Translations under genes and position numbers: made by a program
The notes under the pieces: generated by a model
The model's database searches: none
What the model saw: only the letters and a program-made list of their open reading frames with translations
What the model was told of the DNA's origin: nothing
Assembly (NCBI RefSeq): GCF_041438865.1
Contig: NZ_CP109451.1
Span: 124,001 to 188,000 of the forward strand
Direction: 5' to 3'
DNA length: 64,000 nucleotides
DNA from: Streptomyces sp. NBC_01471
GTDB lineage: Bacteria; Actinomycetota; Actinomycetes; Streptomycetales; Streptomycetaceae
Part shown: positions 51,608-59,039 of the stretch, piece by piece
How positions within the stretch are numbered: the first letter of the stretch is position 1
Layout of the letters: each line of letters begins with the position of its first letter

Positions 51608-52789
51608 TCAGCTCACTCGCACCTTCAGCGAGCCCAGCCCGCGCAGGGTGTTGTTGAGCGCGAGTTCGGACTCCAGCAGCTCGAAGCGCCCGACTCGCGG
51701 CAGCAGGGCCTCGAAGAGCGCGCGCATCTCGATCCGGGCCAGGTTCATGCCGATGCACACATGCTCCCCGCGTCCGAAGGCGAGGTGGTCCGATGGCTTG
51801 CGGCGCACGTCGAACCGGTCCGGGTCAGGGTACTTTCGCTCGTCGCGGTTGGCCGCTCCGTACAGCAGGACGACGCGGGAGCCGGCAGGCAGTGTGTACC
51901 CCTCGACGTCGTAGTCCTCGGTGAGCACGCGGGTGAAGCGCTGCACCGGGGATTCCAGGCGCAGTGCTTCGTTGATGGCATGCGGGATGAGGGAGTGATC
52001 CTCGCGCAGAACATTCCACTGCTCCGGATGCCGGGCGAACAGGTGGATGGCGCTCGAAATCGCGTAGATCGTCGTGTCCAGGCTGGGCGCGATGTAATCG
52101 ATCATCATGAACGGGCACTTCTCCACGGGCAGGTCGCCCTGCTCGGCCGCCGTGTACAGCTGGGCAGCCCAACCGTCCGCCCTGAGTGTGTCCCGCGTCG
52201 CGTCGCTCAGGGCGAAGGCGACCATCTCGTCGAGTTGGGGGAAGGAGTCGCGGGTCCGCTGGTTCATCGGCCCCTGGGCGTCGAAGGTGGCGGCAGCCCA
52301 CTCAAGCATGCGCGCCCGGCCGGCGTCGCCGAGGCCGACCTGCTCGGAGACGATGGTGAGCGGCAGGTGCTCGGCAAGCTCCGTCGCGGCGTCGAACGAC
52401 CCCTGCCTCACCAGGCGTTCGACCACTCGCTCGGCCTCCTCCTCGATCCGCGGGGTCAGCTCCCGCAGCCTCTCCGGACGCAGGGGCCGCCCCAGCACGC
52501 TGCGCATCTGCGTGTGCTCGGGTGGATCGCTGCACAAAGTGACGCCTTCCAGAGCCGAGTTGATCTGATCGTTCATCATCACGCCCTTGGCGGACGAGAA
52601 CACCTCCCAGTTGCCTGAGGCCTCGCGTACCTGACGGTAGCGGGGGAAGGCGTACATGCCGTTCTGCGTGAGTTCGACCACGGGGCCCAGGTCACGCAGC
52701 TCCCGGTAGAGCGGGTAGGGGTCCGCCAAGGCCTCGTCGGTGAACAGGTCGACATCGCTTGCGGGAATCTCTTTCAAGATCAGCTCCAA
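51608..52789 (-). CDS. Cytochrome P450
   Basis: This 393-aa class I bacterial P450 is complete. The I-helix reads FMMIDYIAPSLDTTIYAISS, with an atypical SLDTT in place of AGxDTT. The ExxR is EALR (NEALRLESP), the PERF-like segment is DPDRFDVRR, and the haem loop is LAFGRGEHVCIGMNLARIEM with the Cys ligand. Soluble, so it needs ferredoxin partners, which are not in the window. The nearest biosynthetic partner is the SnoaL-like gene downstream. It is 11 kb from the thiopeptide operon; a tailoring role there is possible but not supported by gene order. Confidence 0.93.
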   Translation of the reverse strand: MELILKEIPASDVDLFTDEALADPYPLYRELRDLGPVVELTQNGMYAFPRYRQVREASGNWEVFSSAKGVMMNDQINSALEGVTLCSDPPEHTQMRSVLGRPLRPERLRELTPRIEEEAERVVERLVRQGSFDAATELAEHLPLTIVSEQVGLGDAGRARMLEWAAATFDAQGPMNQRTRDSFPQLDEMVAFALSDATRDTLRADGWAAQLYTAAEQGDLPVEKCPFMMIDYIAPSLDTTIYAISSAIHLFARHPEQWNVLREDHSLIPHAINEALRLESPVQRFTRVLTEDYDVEGYTLPAGSRVVLLYGAANRDERKYPDPDRFDVRRKPSDHLAFGRGEHVCIGMNLARIEMRALFEALLPRVGRFELLESELALNNTLRGLGSLKVRVS

Positions 52790-53555
52790 TTCCCCAGCTG
52801 TCCGGGGGGGGGACGTGTTCTGGATGTTCTGGATTCGGGACGGTGCGCCGTGGCCGGGGGCGGCTTGGTGGACCGGACAGCGCGACGAGTTGCCAGTGAC
52901 ACTGCGGTCACAGCGGCCTCGGTTCAGACGAGTTCGCCGAGGGTGCCCGCCAACTCATGCCCGCAGAAGTGAAAAGCAGTTCCGTGGCCCGAGCCCGGGA
53001 CGAGCGTCGAGGTCTCGGTGCCGGCTCGGCCACTGACTGGCCGATGGCACGGAGGTGAATGGTCGGTTCGGATGCGACCGCTCACGAAGTTAATAGCATT
53101 CACCACGTGAACGGAGCCGACTCTACTGACGTCGACCCCCTTGTCAAGCGGCACCCCGGCGGTACCACCGCGGCGATGCCCGTCAGGCCCTGGAAGAAGC
53201 GGGCGAACGGTCTCCGGGCCCGGTCCGCGGGCTTCGTCCTGCTGCGTGGGCCACCCGGAGCCATGAACAGAAGGCCGATCGAGACCGGCCCGACGGTGGC
53301 GAACCCGGGACGTTCGGGATGTGAATCGGCAGCGGGTCTGCACGAAAGTGCAGACCCGCGCTACCGCGTCCATCGAGCGCCCCGACCGCTGACGTGGTCT
53401 TTTGCCACTTCGTATCGGATGTTGAGACGGAAGTCCAACGGCTCGCGGCCATAGTCTTCCGCAGGGCTGCGGTCGTCCCGCCGATTCAGGCCGTGCGAGG
53501 ACCCGCAAGCGGAACTGAGATCTACAGGCATCAGTGCGAGGAGAGGTGAGCTCCG
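52790..53555. other. Long gene-free stretch
   Basis: I found no convincing gene in 766 bp. A run of eight Gs near 52806 follows the P450 leader. A plus-strand frame at 53059-53270 is basic and low quality. A hairpin terminator lies at 53332-53359, and bases 53530-53555 are the leader of the next gene. Confidence 0.45.
53332..53359. terminator. Hairpin with GAAA tetraloop
   Basis: GCGGGTCTGCAC at 53332-53343 pairs perfectly with 53348-53359 across a GAAA loop. It is a very stable 12-bp hairpin with no flanking gene to terminate, so it may be a relic terminator. Confidence 0.7.
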
Positions 53556-54555
53556 GTGAAGGGTGTCGCTTTCAGCCGTCGAGGAGAACCGGCCGAGGTC
53601 GCGCGAGTGCGCGAATTGCCCCCGGCTCCCGGGCCAGGGGCTGCTGAGGTCCGGGTGAGCGTCGCCCTCGCCCCGGTACACCGAGGCGACCTGGTGGGTG
53701 TCGAAACGGCCCCCGACGGTACGTTCGCTCCCCGGCCGCTCGGCAGTGAGGGGGCGGGAACGGTCACCGCGGTGGGTGAATCCGTTCGCGGCCTGAGCGT
53801 CGGTGACCGGGTGGCCGTCTTCCCCGCTCAAGGTGCGTGGTCGCAGCAGGTCACGGTCCCGGCGGAGGCCGCAGTGGCGGTATCCGCCTCGACCAGCGAC
53901 GAGGTCGCGGCGGTGACACTCGTCAACGGGATCACATCGCGTCAGGTGTTGCGCGTCGTCGACGAGGTGCGTACGGAGGCGGGCGCCACCGCTGACACCC
54001 CGCTGATCGTGTCCGCCCCCGCCTCGGCGGTCGGCAAGCTCATCGTGAGGCAGGCCCTCGACGGGGGAGTTCCGGTCATCGCCGTGGGCCGCAGCGAACG
54101 ATCGGCCGCGACGGTCAGGAGCCTCTTCCCCGGGTGCCGGTTGTCGTCACCGGACACGAGGGGTGGCAGGACAGCCTGCGTGAGCTCACCCGGGGACGCG
54201 GAGTGCCGGCGATCACCGACGCGCACGGCGGTGAGTTCGTCAGCGAGATCCTGCCGTTCCTGGCCGATGCGGACACCCTTGTCGTCTGGGGGGGGACCTG
54301 ACGTCACACCCGTGGCCCCTGATGACGCCCGACCTGCTGATGCGTGAACTGCGGGTGCGAGCCGTCAGCATTTCACGCTGGATGACGCGCCCCGACGAAA
54401 CCAGGGCCGCGGACCGGCAGGCCGCCGTCCGACTGGCCGCGCAGTGACCCGAACTGTTCGCGGTGTACGGCGAGTGTCCCCTCGACCGACTGCGAGCCGC
54501 TGTCGGGGCGGTACGGGCCAATGGCAGCGGAACCGTCCTGCTTCGGCTCAACTGA
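53556..54555 (+). pseudogene. Zinc-free alcohol dehydrogenase/quinone reductase (MDR) with several lesions
   Basis: The GTG start follows GAGGAGAGG. The N-domain is intact (VALAPVHRGDLVGVETAPDG, GTVTAVGESVRGLSVGDRVA) and the nucleotide fold begins (DTPLIVSAPASAVGKLIVRQ), in which GxGxxG is degenerate. Near 54130 the sense changes frame (GWQDSLRELTRGRGVPAITD, FLADADTLVVWGG). It changes again near 54300 (HPWPLMTPDLLMRELRVRAV), with a TGA inside at about 54445 before PELFAVYGECPLDRLRAAVG and TVLLRLN at 54555. The tail motif 'R..V.P.....A..V.A.GS.GTVLL' is that of MDR enzymes. It belonged to the operon of the following gene. Confidence 0.8.
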
Positions 54556-54565
54556 GAGGATTCCC

Positions 54566-55177
54566 ATGCTGTTTCAGACGATCGGCACCATCGGGGCGGG
54601 CCCCGTCGCCCGCGCGGTGGCCAGGCACGCGGCGGAAGCCGGCCACCCCGTGCGGGTGAGTAACAACCACGGCCCCGACACCCTCGACGACGTCATCAGA
54701 ACGATCGGGCCAGGCGCTTCGGCCGTCTCTTTCGACGACGCGGTGGCCACCGACATCGTGCTGCTCGCCGCCCCCTTCGTCGCGGTTCCCGCGATCGGGC
54801 GGCGGTTGGACGACTGGACCGGCCGAGTGGTGGTGGACATGACCAACCAGTTCGCCGAGATGAACCCTTACCGCGGGTTCGCGGCCGTGTCGCCCCTCAC
54901 CGGCAGTGAATGGGTGGCACAACACCTGCCGGGTGCCACCGTCATCAAAGCGTTCAACGCCATGTTCGCCGACCGTACCGCAGCCGAACCGCGGCACGAG
55001 GAGGGCGCCCAGGTCGTCTTCTTCGCCGGCGACGACGCGCCGGCGAAGGCGGACTTCGCCGAATTGGTGGCCGGATTCGGTTTCGCACCGATTGACCTGG
55101 GCGGCCTGCGCGAGGGCGGCGGTCTCATGCAACTCGGCGGCGCGCTGAACGGCAAGCACTTCCTCCTCCAGAAATGA
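54566..55177 (+). CDS. NADP-binding oxidoreductase of the F420-dependent NADP reductase family
   Basis: The product is 203 aa. The Rossmann start is TIGTIGAGPVARAVARHAAE with VSNNHGPDTLDDVIRTIGPG, followed by DIVLLAAPFVAVPAIGRRL, VVVDMTNQF and ATVIKAFNAMFADR, which is COG2085 (NADPH-dependent F420 reductase-like) with its 'VKAFN' and C-terminal 'GGLREGGGLMQLGG' segments. These enzymes move hydride between NADP(H) and F420 or another small acceptor. The ATG follows GAGAGGA, 10 bp after the MDR pseudogene. Confidence 0.88.
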   Translation: MLFQTIGTIGAGPVARAVARHAAEAGHPVRVSNNHGPDTLDDVIRTIGPGASAVSFDDAVATDIVLLAAPFVAVPAIGRRLDDWTGRVVVDMTNQFAEMNPYRGFAAVSPLTGSEWVAQHLPGATVIKAFNAMFADRTAAEPRHEEGAQVVFFAGDDAPAKADFAELVAGFGFAPIDLGGLREGGGLMQLGGALNGKHFLLQK

Positions 55178-55210
55178 GGCCGCCGTCGCCGATCACCGCA
55201 CTCCACCGCG

Positions 55211-55540
55211 ATGACCACACCGCTGAGCTTGATCACCCCTGATGGGACTGTGAGCGTGACCTCGAAGAGCGACACCACACGAGCCCTGGCCGAGAAGCTC
55301 CTGGACCGCCTCGGCGCCCAGGACCAGGACGGCATCCAGGAGCTTTTCGCCCCTGCCATCGACTGGCACGTCCCCGGTGCCGGGACGCTGCCCTGGACCG
55401 GGCGCCGATCGCGGCGCGAGGAGGTCGCACCATACTTCACCACGATGTGGGCGGCGTACGTCCACAGGAAGAGCGAGGTGGTGACGGAGCGCCTGATCGT
55501 CGAGGACGAGCATGTGGTGATCCTCGGAACCTTCTCTCAT
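55211..55540 (+). pseudogene. SnoaL-like gene, 5' part (interrupted)
   Basis: The frame MTTPLSLITPDGTVSVTSKS with ALAEKLLDRLGAQDQDGIQE and WHVPGAGTLPWTGRRSRREE is the first 110 residues of a SnoaL/NTF2-like protein, up to VVILGTFSH. At 55540 the sequence changes to the end of a mobile cassette and the frame stops at 55552. The missing end lies at 57116-57244: joining the two after the duplicated CTCAT gives one continuous frame. It is therefore an insertion-inactivated gene. Confidence 0.88.
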
Positions 55541-55549
55541 CTTGTCTTT

Positions 55550-56014
55550 TAACTCCTTGCCATGCTTCGGCGGTCGCCCGCCCTGGGGATAGGACAGGGC
55601 GTACTCCTTGGGCGAGGGCGTCGGCCGTCGCATGACGCGGTCGGAGCGCATCCGTCCCAGGACCTCGACCGGGAGGCCGTCGAGGAGGTGGGCCATGCGC
55701 GGGGCGTCGTAGCCGGCACCGAAGACGATCAGGATGTCGCCGTCACCCGCGTGCCAGCGGCCCATCTCGATCAGATCCACGACCACCCGGCGGACCTGGG
55801 CGGCGGTGGCCTCGGCGACGTCGTCGTCTGGCCCGAGACGCACGGCGTCCAGGAGCTGGCACCACGACGTCCGGCCGGATTCCAGGGCCGCGTCGGCGAG
55901 GTCGAACAGTTCGTCCCCGCGCGCGGTCAGGCAGTCGAATAAGTCCTCCCGGAAGCGTGAGGCTTTCGCGAACGCCTCCCCCGGAACATGATCAGGCAGC
56001 AAACTCACCTTCAA
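55550..56014 (-). pseudogene. IS701-family transposase with internal and C-terminal deletions
   Basis: Read leftward, KVSLLPDHVPGEAFAKASRF and FDCLTARGDELFDLADA match the N-terminus of actinomycete IS701-type transposases. The next residues, ALESGRTSWCQLLDAVRLGP, normally follow only after about 90 residues, so a deletion has fused them in frame. The middle (DGDILIVFGAGYDAPRMAHL and MRRPTPSPKEYALSYPQGGR) is good, but after PPKHGKE the C-terminal half with catalytic residues is gone and the left cassette end begins. A Gly replaces the usual Asp in VFDAGYDAPR. Confidence 0.8.
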
Positions 56015-56072
56015 CGGCCTTCGTCGTGGTCATGTGTGTCCTTGGTCGGAGCACATGATCAGACGAAGGCCG
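56015..56072. promoter_or_regulatory. Nested inverted repeat upstream of the transposase remnant
   Basis: Perfect 11-bp outer arms CGGCCTTCGTC (56015-56025 and 56062-56072) enclose 7-bp inner arms TCATGTG (56030-56036) and CACATGA (56052-56058). It abuts the first transposase codons and lies 117 bp beyond the hydrolase stop, so it may serve as the transposase operator or as the terminator of the hydrolase. Confidence 0.55.
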
Positions 56073-56188
56073 CCTCAGCGTCCGGCGAACACCCAGGTGA
56101 GCGGCCTAGTTCGAGGACCATTTCGACACCGGCCCTGCCGCGGTGCCGACAGCCGGGGATGAGGCCGGCCGGCAATTCGGTCGAAGCC

Positions 56189-57049
56189 CTATGAGCCCAC
56201 CGCGCCTTGCACGAAGCGCCGAAGGTGCGCACGCACGGTGTTGGGCTGCTCCAGCCAGGGCTCATGCCCAGCGTCTTCGACCCGGGTCAGCGGAAGATCG
56301 AGCCTGAGCGCGAGTGATTCAAGAGCCGACACAGGACGGGGATCGTCGGCCCCACCGAGAAGCTCCGCCCGCGCGGGCAGGCATGCGCGCAGCTCGGCAA
56401 GATGCTCATCGAGCGGGTCCGCGCGCCCTGCCTTGCCAAGCTCGCTGTTCATAGCCCAGTTGACGGGGCGACGCCGCCGGGCACCCTGCGCGGCCCAGTG
56501 CCACCCCCGTTCGGGATCGGCGTGGTCGGTGAACCAGGCCAGTGTGAGCAGCTCGATTTCCTGCTCCTCCGTGCGGTGCGGCAACTCCTCCAATGCGTGG
56601 AGCCGCTCCAGCTGCGCTGCGGACATACGGCGGCCTCGCTCCGCTCGGTCCCCGGTACGCCAATCACCGACGAACGGCCCGCACATCAGAAGCATCGCGG
56701 CAACGCGGTCAGGATGCGTCAGGCAGAACCGGCTCGCCAGGTCAGTACCGTAGGAGTGCCCGATCAGCACAGCTCTGGGCACGTCCCATGCGTCGAGCAA
56801 CTCGACGAGATCGTCGACATGCCGGGCGAAGGAATGGCGCCCCCGCCACGGGGATTGACCCGTGCCCCGCTGGTCGTACCGGTACACAGGCGCGAGGTCC
56901 GCGACCATGGGGGCGACATCGCCCAGATAATCCGGCAGACCCGGACCGCCATGGAGCATGACCACGGCCGGCCGCCGAGTCGAGTCCCCCAGCGCCATCC
57001 AACGTAACTGCGCCTCGTCGGTCATCGACGTCAGGCCCTGCGTCTCCAT
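56189..57049 (-). CDS. Alpha/beta hydrolase (proline iminopeptidase-like), cassette passenger
   Basis: Start 57049 (METQGLTS) or 57025 (MTDEAQLRW) are both possible; the body is the same, about 280 aa. Motifs: VVMLHGGPGLPDYLGDVAP (oxyanion HGGPG of the proline iminopeptidase group), VYRYDQRGTGQSPWRG, nucleophile elbow VLIGHSYGTDLASRF, and catalytic His in VEDAGHEPWLEQP. The cap with ELPHRTEEQEIELLTLAWFT is full. The gene lies inside the mobile cassette, transcribed from near its right end, so promoter sequence may lie in the terminal 60 bp. Possible substrates are N-terminal peptides or esters; drug inactivation is conceivable. Confidence 0.85.
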   Translation of the reverse strand: METQGLTSMTDEAQLRWMALGDSTRRPAVVMLHGGPGLPDYLGDVAPMVADLAPVYRYDQRGTGQSPWRGRHSFARHVDDLVELLDAWDVPRAVLIGHSYGTDLASRFCLTHPDRVAAMLLMCGPFVGDWRTGDRAERGRRMSAAQLERLHALEELPHRTEEQEIELLTLAWFTDHADPERGWHWAAQGARRRRPVNWAMNSELGKAGRADPLDEHLAELRACLPARAELLGGADDPRPVSALESLALRLDLPLTRVEDAGHEPWLEQPNTVRAHLRRFVQGAVGS

Positions 57050-57115
57050 CAAGGTCACCGCGGAGAACCTACCGGTGTCACTGAGACTCCGCCAAAGGTT
57101 AAAGAGCAAGCTCAT

Positions 57116-57244
57116 ACGGTGGCCGAGAACGGCCGGCGATTCACCACCCCCTCCGTGCTGCACCTGGTGGTGGAGGACGGGGAGATCACCCGTCTCCACC
57201 TCTATGAGGACACACTCGCCGTGGACAAGGCCTTCGCACCCTGA
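57116..57244 (+). pseudogene. SnoaL-like gene, 3' part (interrupted)
   Basis: The frame TVAENGRRFTTPSVLHLVVE with DGEITRLHLYEDTLAVDKAF and AP, stop at 57242-57244, is the C-terminal half of the SnoaL-like protein at 55211-55540. The pattern of strands and the final 'LHLYEDTLAVxxAF' are typical of the family. It has no start of its own. Confidence 0.88.
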
Positions 57245-57346
57245 ACCGCTGACCCGCCGGACCAGCCGCCTGCCCGTCCCGCACCCGGCGCGGGAGGCAG
57301 GCGGGCTCAGCGGGTTCACGTTCACGCGTCGCGTGTCCGGCGCGGC

Positions 57347-58216
57347 TCACTCAGCCGTGTCGGGCGGAAAGGCGGCGGGATAGGGCTCGGCGAAGTCCGC
57401 GGAGCGGCTGACTCCGCGCCACTTCAGGTCGTCCTCCAGGAGCCGCCGGTCGGACTGGATGGAGCCCTCTGCCGCGGTCACCCCGAGCGGCAGGTGGTCC
57501 GGGATGTCGTGGCGTTTCGCGACCGCGACCAGGATCTCGGCGGCCCGGACGGGGTCGCCCGCCGGGCCCTCGGTGTTCTGGCGGACGCGCGTGTTCATGA
57601 CGCCGACCGTCGGGGCGTACGCCTCCGGGATGTCATGGACGAGCATCGAGGGCCCCGCCCAGTCGGTCCGGAATCCACTCGGCTCGACGACCAGCACCTT
57701 CACCCCGAACGGGGCGGTCTCGGCGCGCAGCACCCGGCTGAAGCCGTCGATCGCGAACTTGGCGGCCTGGTACGAGGCGATGCCGGGAGAGCCTCCCACC
57801 CGTCCGCCCATGGAGGAGAACTGGATCACCAGCCCTCCCTTCTGCTCGCGCAGGATCGGCACGGCCGCCTTGGTTACGTTGTACACGCCCCAGAAGTTCG
57901 TCTCGAACTGCGCACGGAAGTCCTCGTCCTCCGCCGTCTCGATGGGCGAGACGTTGGCGTAACCGGCGTTGTTGACCAGCACGTCGATACGGCCGAAGCG
58001 CTGCCTGGCCTCGGCGAGCGCCGAGCGCGCGGCCTCGGGATCGGTCACGTCGAGCCGCAGCGGCTGGATCCGCTCGCCGAACTCCGCCTCCAGGTCGGCG
58101 AGTTGCTCGGGGCGGCGGGCTGTCGCGGCGACCATGTCGCCGCTTTCCAGCGCCGCGCGGACGAGAGCGCGACCGAAGCCGCGCGAGGAACCTGTGATGA
58201 ACCACGTCTGTTGCAT
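57347..58216 (-). CDS. Classical SDR-family oxidoreductase
   Basis: This 289-aa protein has TGSSRGFGRALVRAALESGD as cofactor loop, VLVNNAGYANVSPIE, FSSMGGRVGGSPGIASYQAAKFAIDG (Ser, Tyr, Lys catalytic triad) and a long C-terminal extension (EGSIQSDRRLLEDDLKWRGV), as in YurA/YkvO-like retinol-dehydrogenase-type SDRs. It is divergent from a TetR gene 58 bp away with two palindromes between the starts, so it is almost certainly a target of that regulator. Confidence 0.92.
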   Translation of the reverse strand: MQQTWFITGSSRGFGRALVRAALESGDMVAATARRPEQLADLEAEFGERIQPLRLDVTDPEAARSALAEARQRFGRIDVLVNNAGYANVSPIETAEDEDFRAQFETNFWGVYNVTKAAVPILREQKGGLVIQFSSMGGRVGGSPGIASYQAAKFAIDGFSRVLRAETAPFGVKVLVVEPSGFRTDWAGPSMLVHDIPEAYAPTVGVMNTRVRQNTEGPAGDPVRAAEILVAVAKRHDIPDHLPLGVTAAEGSIQSDRRLLEDDLKWRGVSRSADFAEPYPAAFPPDTAE

Positions 58217-58220
58217 GCAT

Positions 58221-58261
58221 TTAGCAAAACACCGTTTCGCTAATAACGCAACTGCGTTGCG
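58221..58261. promoter_or_regulatory. Two palindromic operators between the SDR and TetR genes
   Basis: Site 1, 58221-58243, has arms TTAGC.AAAC and GTTT.GCTAA around ACC, with one mismatched pair. Site 2, 58247-58261, is CGCAAC-TGC-GTTGCG, perfect. They lie back to back in the 58-bp gap and will cover both divergent promoters. They are the probable binding sites of the adjacent TetR regulator. Confidence 0.75.
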
Positions 58262-58274
58262 CTAGTATCGAGGT

Positions 58275-58928
58275 GTGAACCAGCCGGAATTCCAACGCGC
58301 CCGCTCCCCCGAAGCCAAGCGGCTGCGCGAGGACGCCATCCTTGAAGCGGCCCGGGCCCTCGGAGTGGAGCGCAGCATCAGGGACGTCACGTTGACGGAC
58401 ATCGCCGCCAGGGCCGGGATGCACAAGTCGGCGCTGCTCCGCTACTTCGAGACACGCGAGGAGATATTCCTGCGGCTGACCGCGGCAGGCTGGCAGGAGT
58501 GGTCCCTCGCACTGGCCGCGCGGATCCGCGCGATCGCGGAACCCGGTCCCGCGCCGGTGGCGGAGGCCTTCGCGGCGACGCTCGCGCGGCGCGGGATGTT
58601 CTGCGACCTCCTCGCCCAGGCACCGCTCAACCTTGAGCGCAACGTCTCGGTCGGCGTGGTGCGCGACTTCAAACTGGCCTCACTCGCCGCGAGGCAGGAC
58701 ATCTTCGCGGCGCTCGACGAGAAACTGCCCTCCCTCGACCGCGACGACGGCCTGGACCTGATCGCCACCGCGGTCGCGGTCGCCGGCGCGTTCTGGCAGA
58801 TCGCCACACCGGGCCCGGAGATCGCCGCGCTCTACCGGAGCGACCCCCGCCTCGCACACGCCGTCATCGACGTCGAGCCCCGCCTCGCCCGCATTCTCAC
58901 CGCAACGATCAAGGGGATGACGCCCTGA
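58275..58928 (+). CDS. TetR-family transcriptional regulator
   Basis: The product is 217 aa, GTG start. The helix-turn-helix reads VERSIRDVTLTDIAARAGMH with KSALLRYFETREEIFLRLTA. The C-terminal domain has PLNLERNVSVGVVRDFKLAS, a TetR_C_33-type arrangement (YbiH/Rv-like) whose 'LERNVS' motif is conserved in this subfamily. It is divergent from the SDR at 57347-58216 and probably represses it through the palindromes at 58221-58261. Confidence 0.92.
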   Translation: MNQPEFQRARSPEAKRLREDAILEAARALGVERSIRDVTLTDIAARAGMHKSALLRYFETREEIFLRLTAAGWQEWSLALAARIRAIAEPGPAPVAEAFAATLARRGMFCDLLAQAPLNLERNVSVGVVRDFKLASLAARQDIFAALDEKLPSLDRDDGLDLIATAVAVAGAFWQIATPGPEIAALYRSDPRLAHAVIDVEPRLARILTATIKGMTP

Positions 58929-58999
58929 CCGGCGCGACCCGCCACTGACCTCTCCCGCCCTTGGCGAGTGATGCGTCCTGGGGTCATGACCGCGGCCGA

Positions 59000-59035
59000 C
59001 AGCGGCAGCGGCAGCGGCAGCGGCAGCGGCAGCGG
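59000..59035. repeat. Hexanucleotide microsatellite
   Basis: Six consecutive CAGCGG units at 59000-59035 lie in the 110-bp gap between the TetR gene and the convergent stop of the giant gene. It is a likely slippage locus without coding role on this reading. Confidence 0.8.
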
Positions 59036-59039
59036 ATCG

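Larger units (their letters stand above)
55541..57110. mobile_element. IS701-type mobile cassette carrying a hydrolase passenger
   Basis: The 1,570-bp insert is flanked by a 5-bp direct repeat, CTCAT (55536-55540 and 57111-57115). Its ends form an imperfect inverted repeat of about 20 bp: CTTGTCTTTTAACTCC on the left and CTTGCTCTTTAACCTT on the right (reverse complement), 14 of 21 positions equal. It holds a doubly deleted IS701-family transposase and an intact alpha/beta hydrolase. The transposase is defective, so movement was probably in trans. This resembles a mobile insertion cassette (MITE-like ends plus passenger gene). Confidence 0.82.

Noticed and set aside
51608..52789. P450 as a tailoring enzyme of the thiopeptide.
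   Set aside because: It lies 11 kb away behind IS scars and an intron, on a separate transcription unit; no sequence evidence links it to the cluster.
52800..53550. Hidden gene in the 766-bp gap after the P450.
   Set aside because: All frames are short or low-complexity and none has a ribosome site with a recognisable domain.
59000..59035. CAGCGG repeats as a CRISPR or iteron array.
   Set aside because: The units are contiguous 6-mers without spacers; this is a simple microsatellite.
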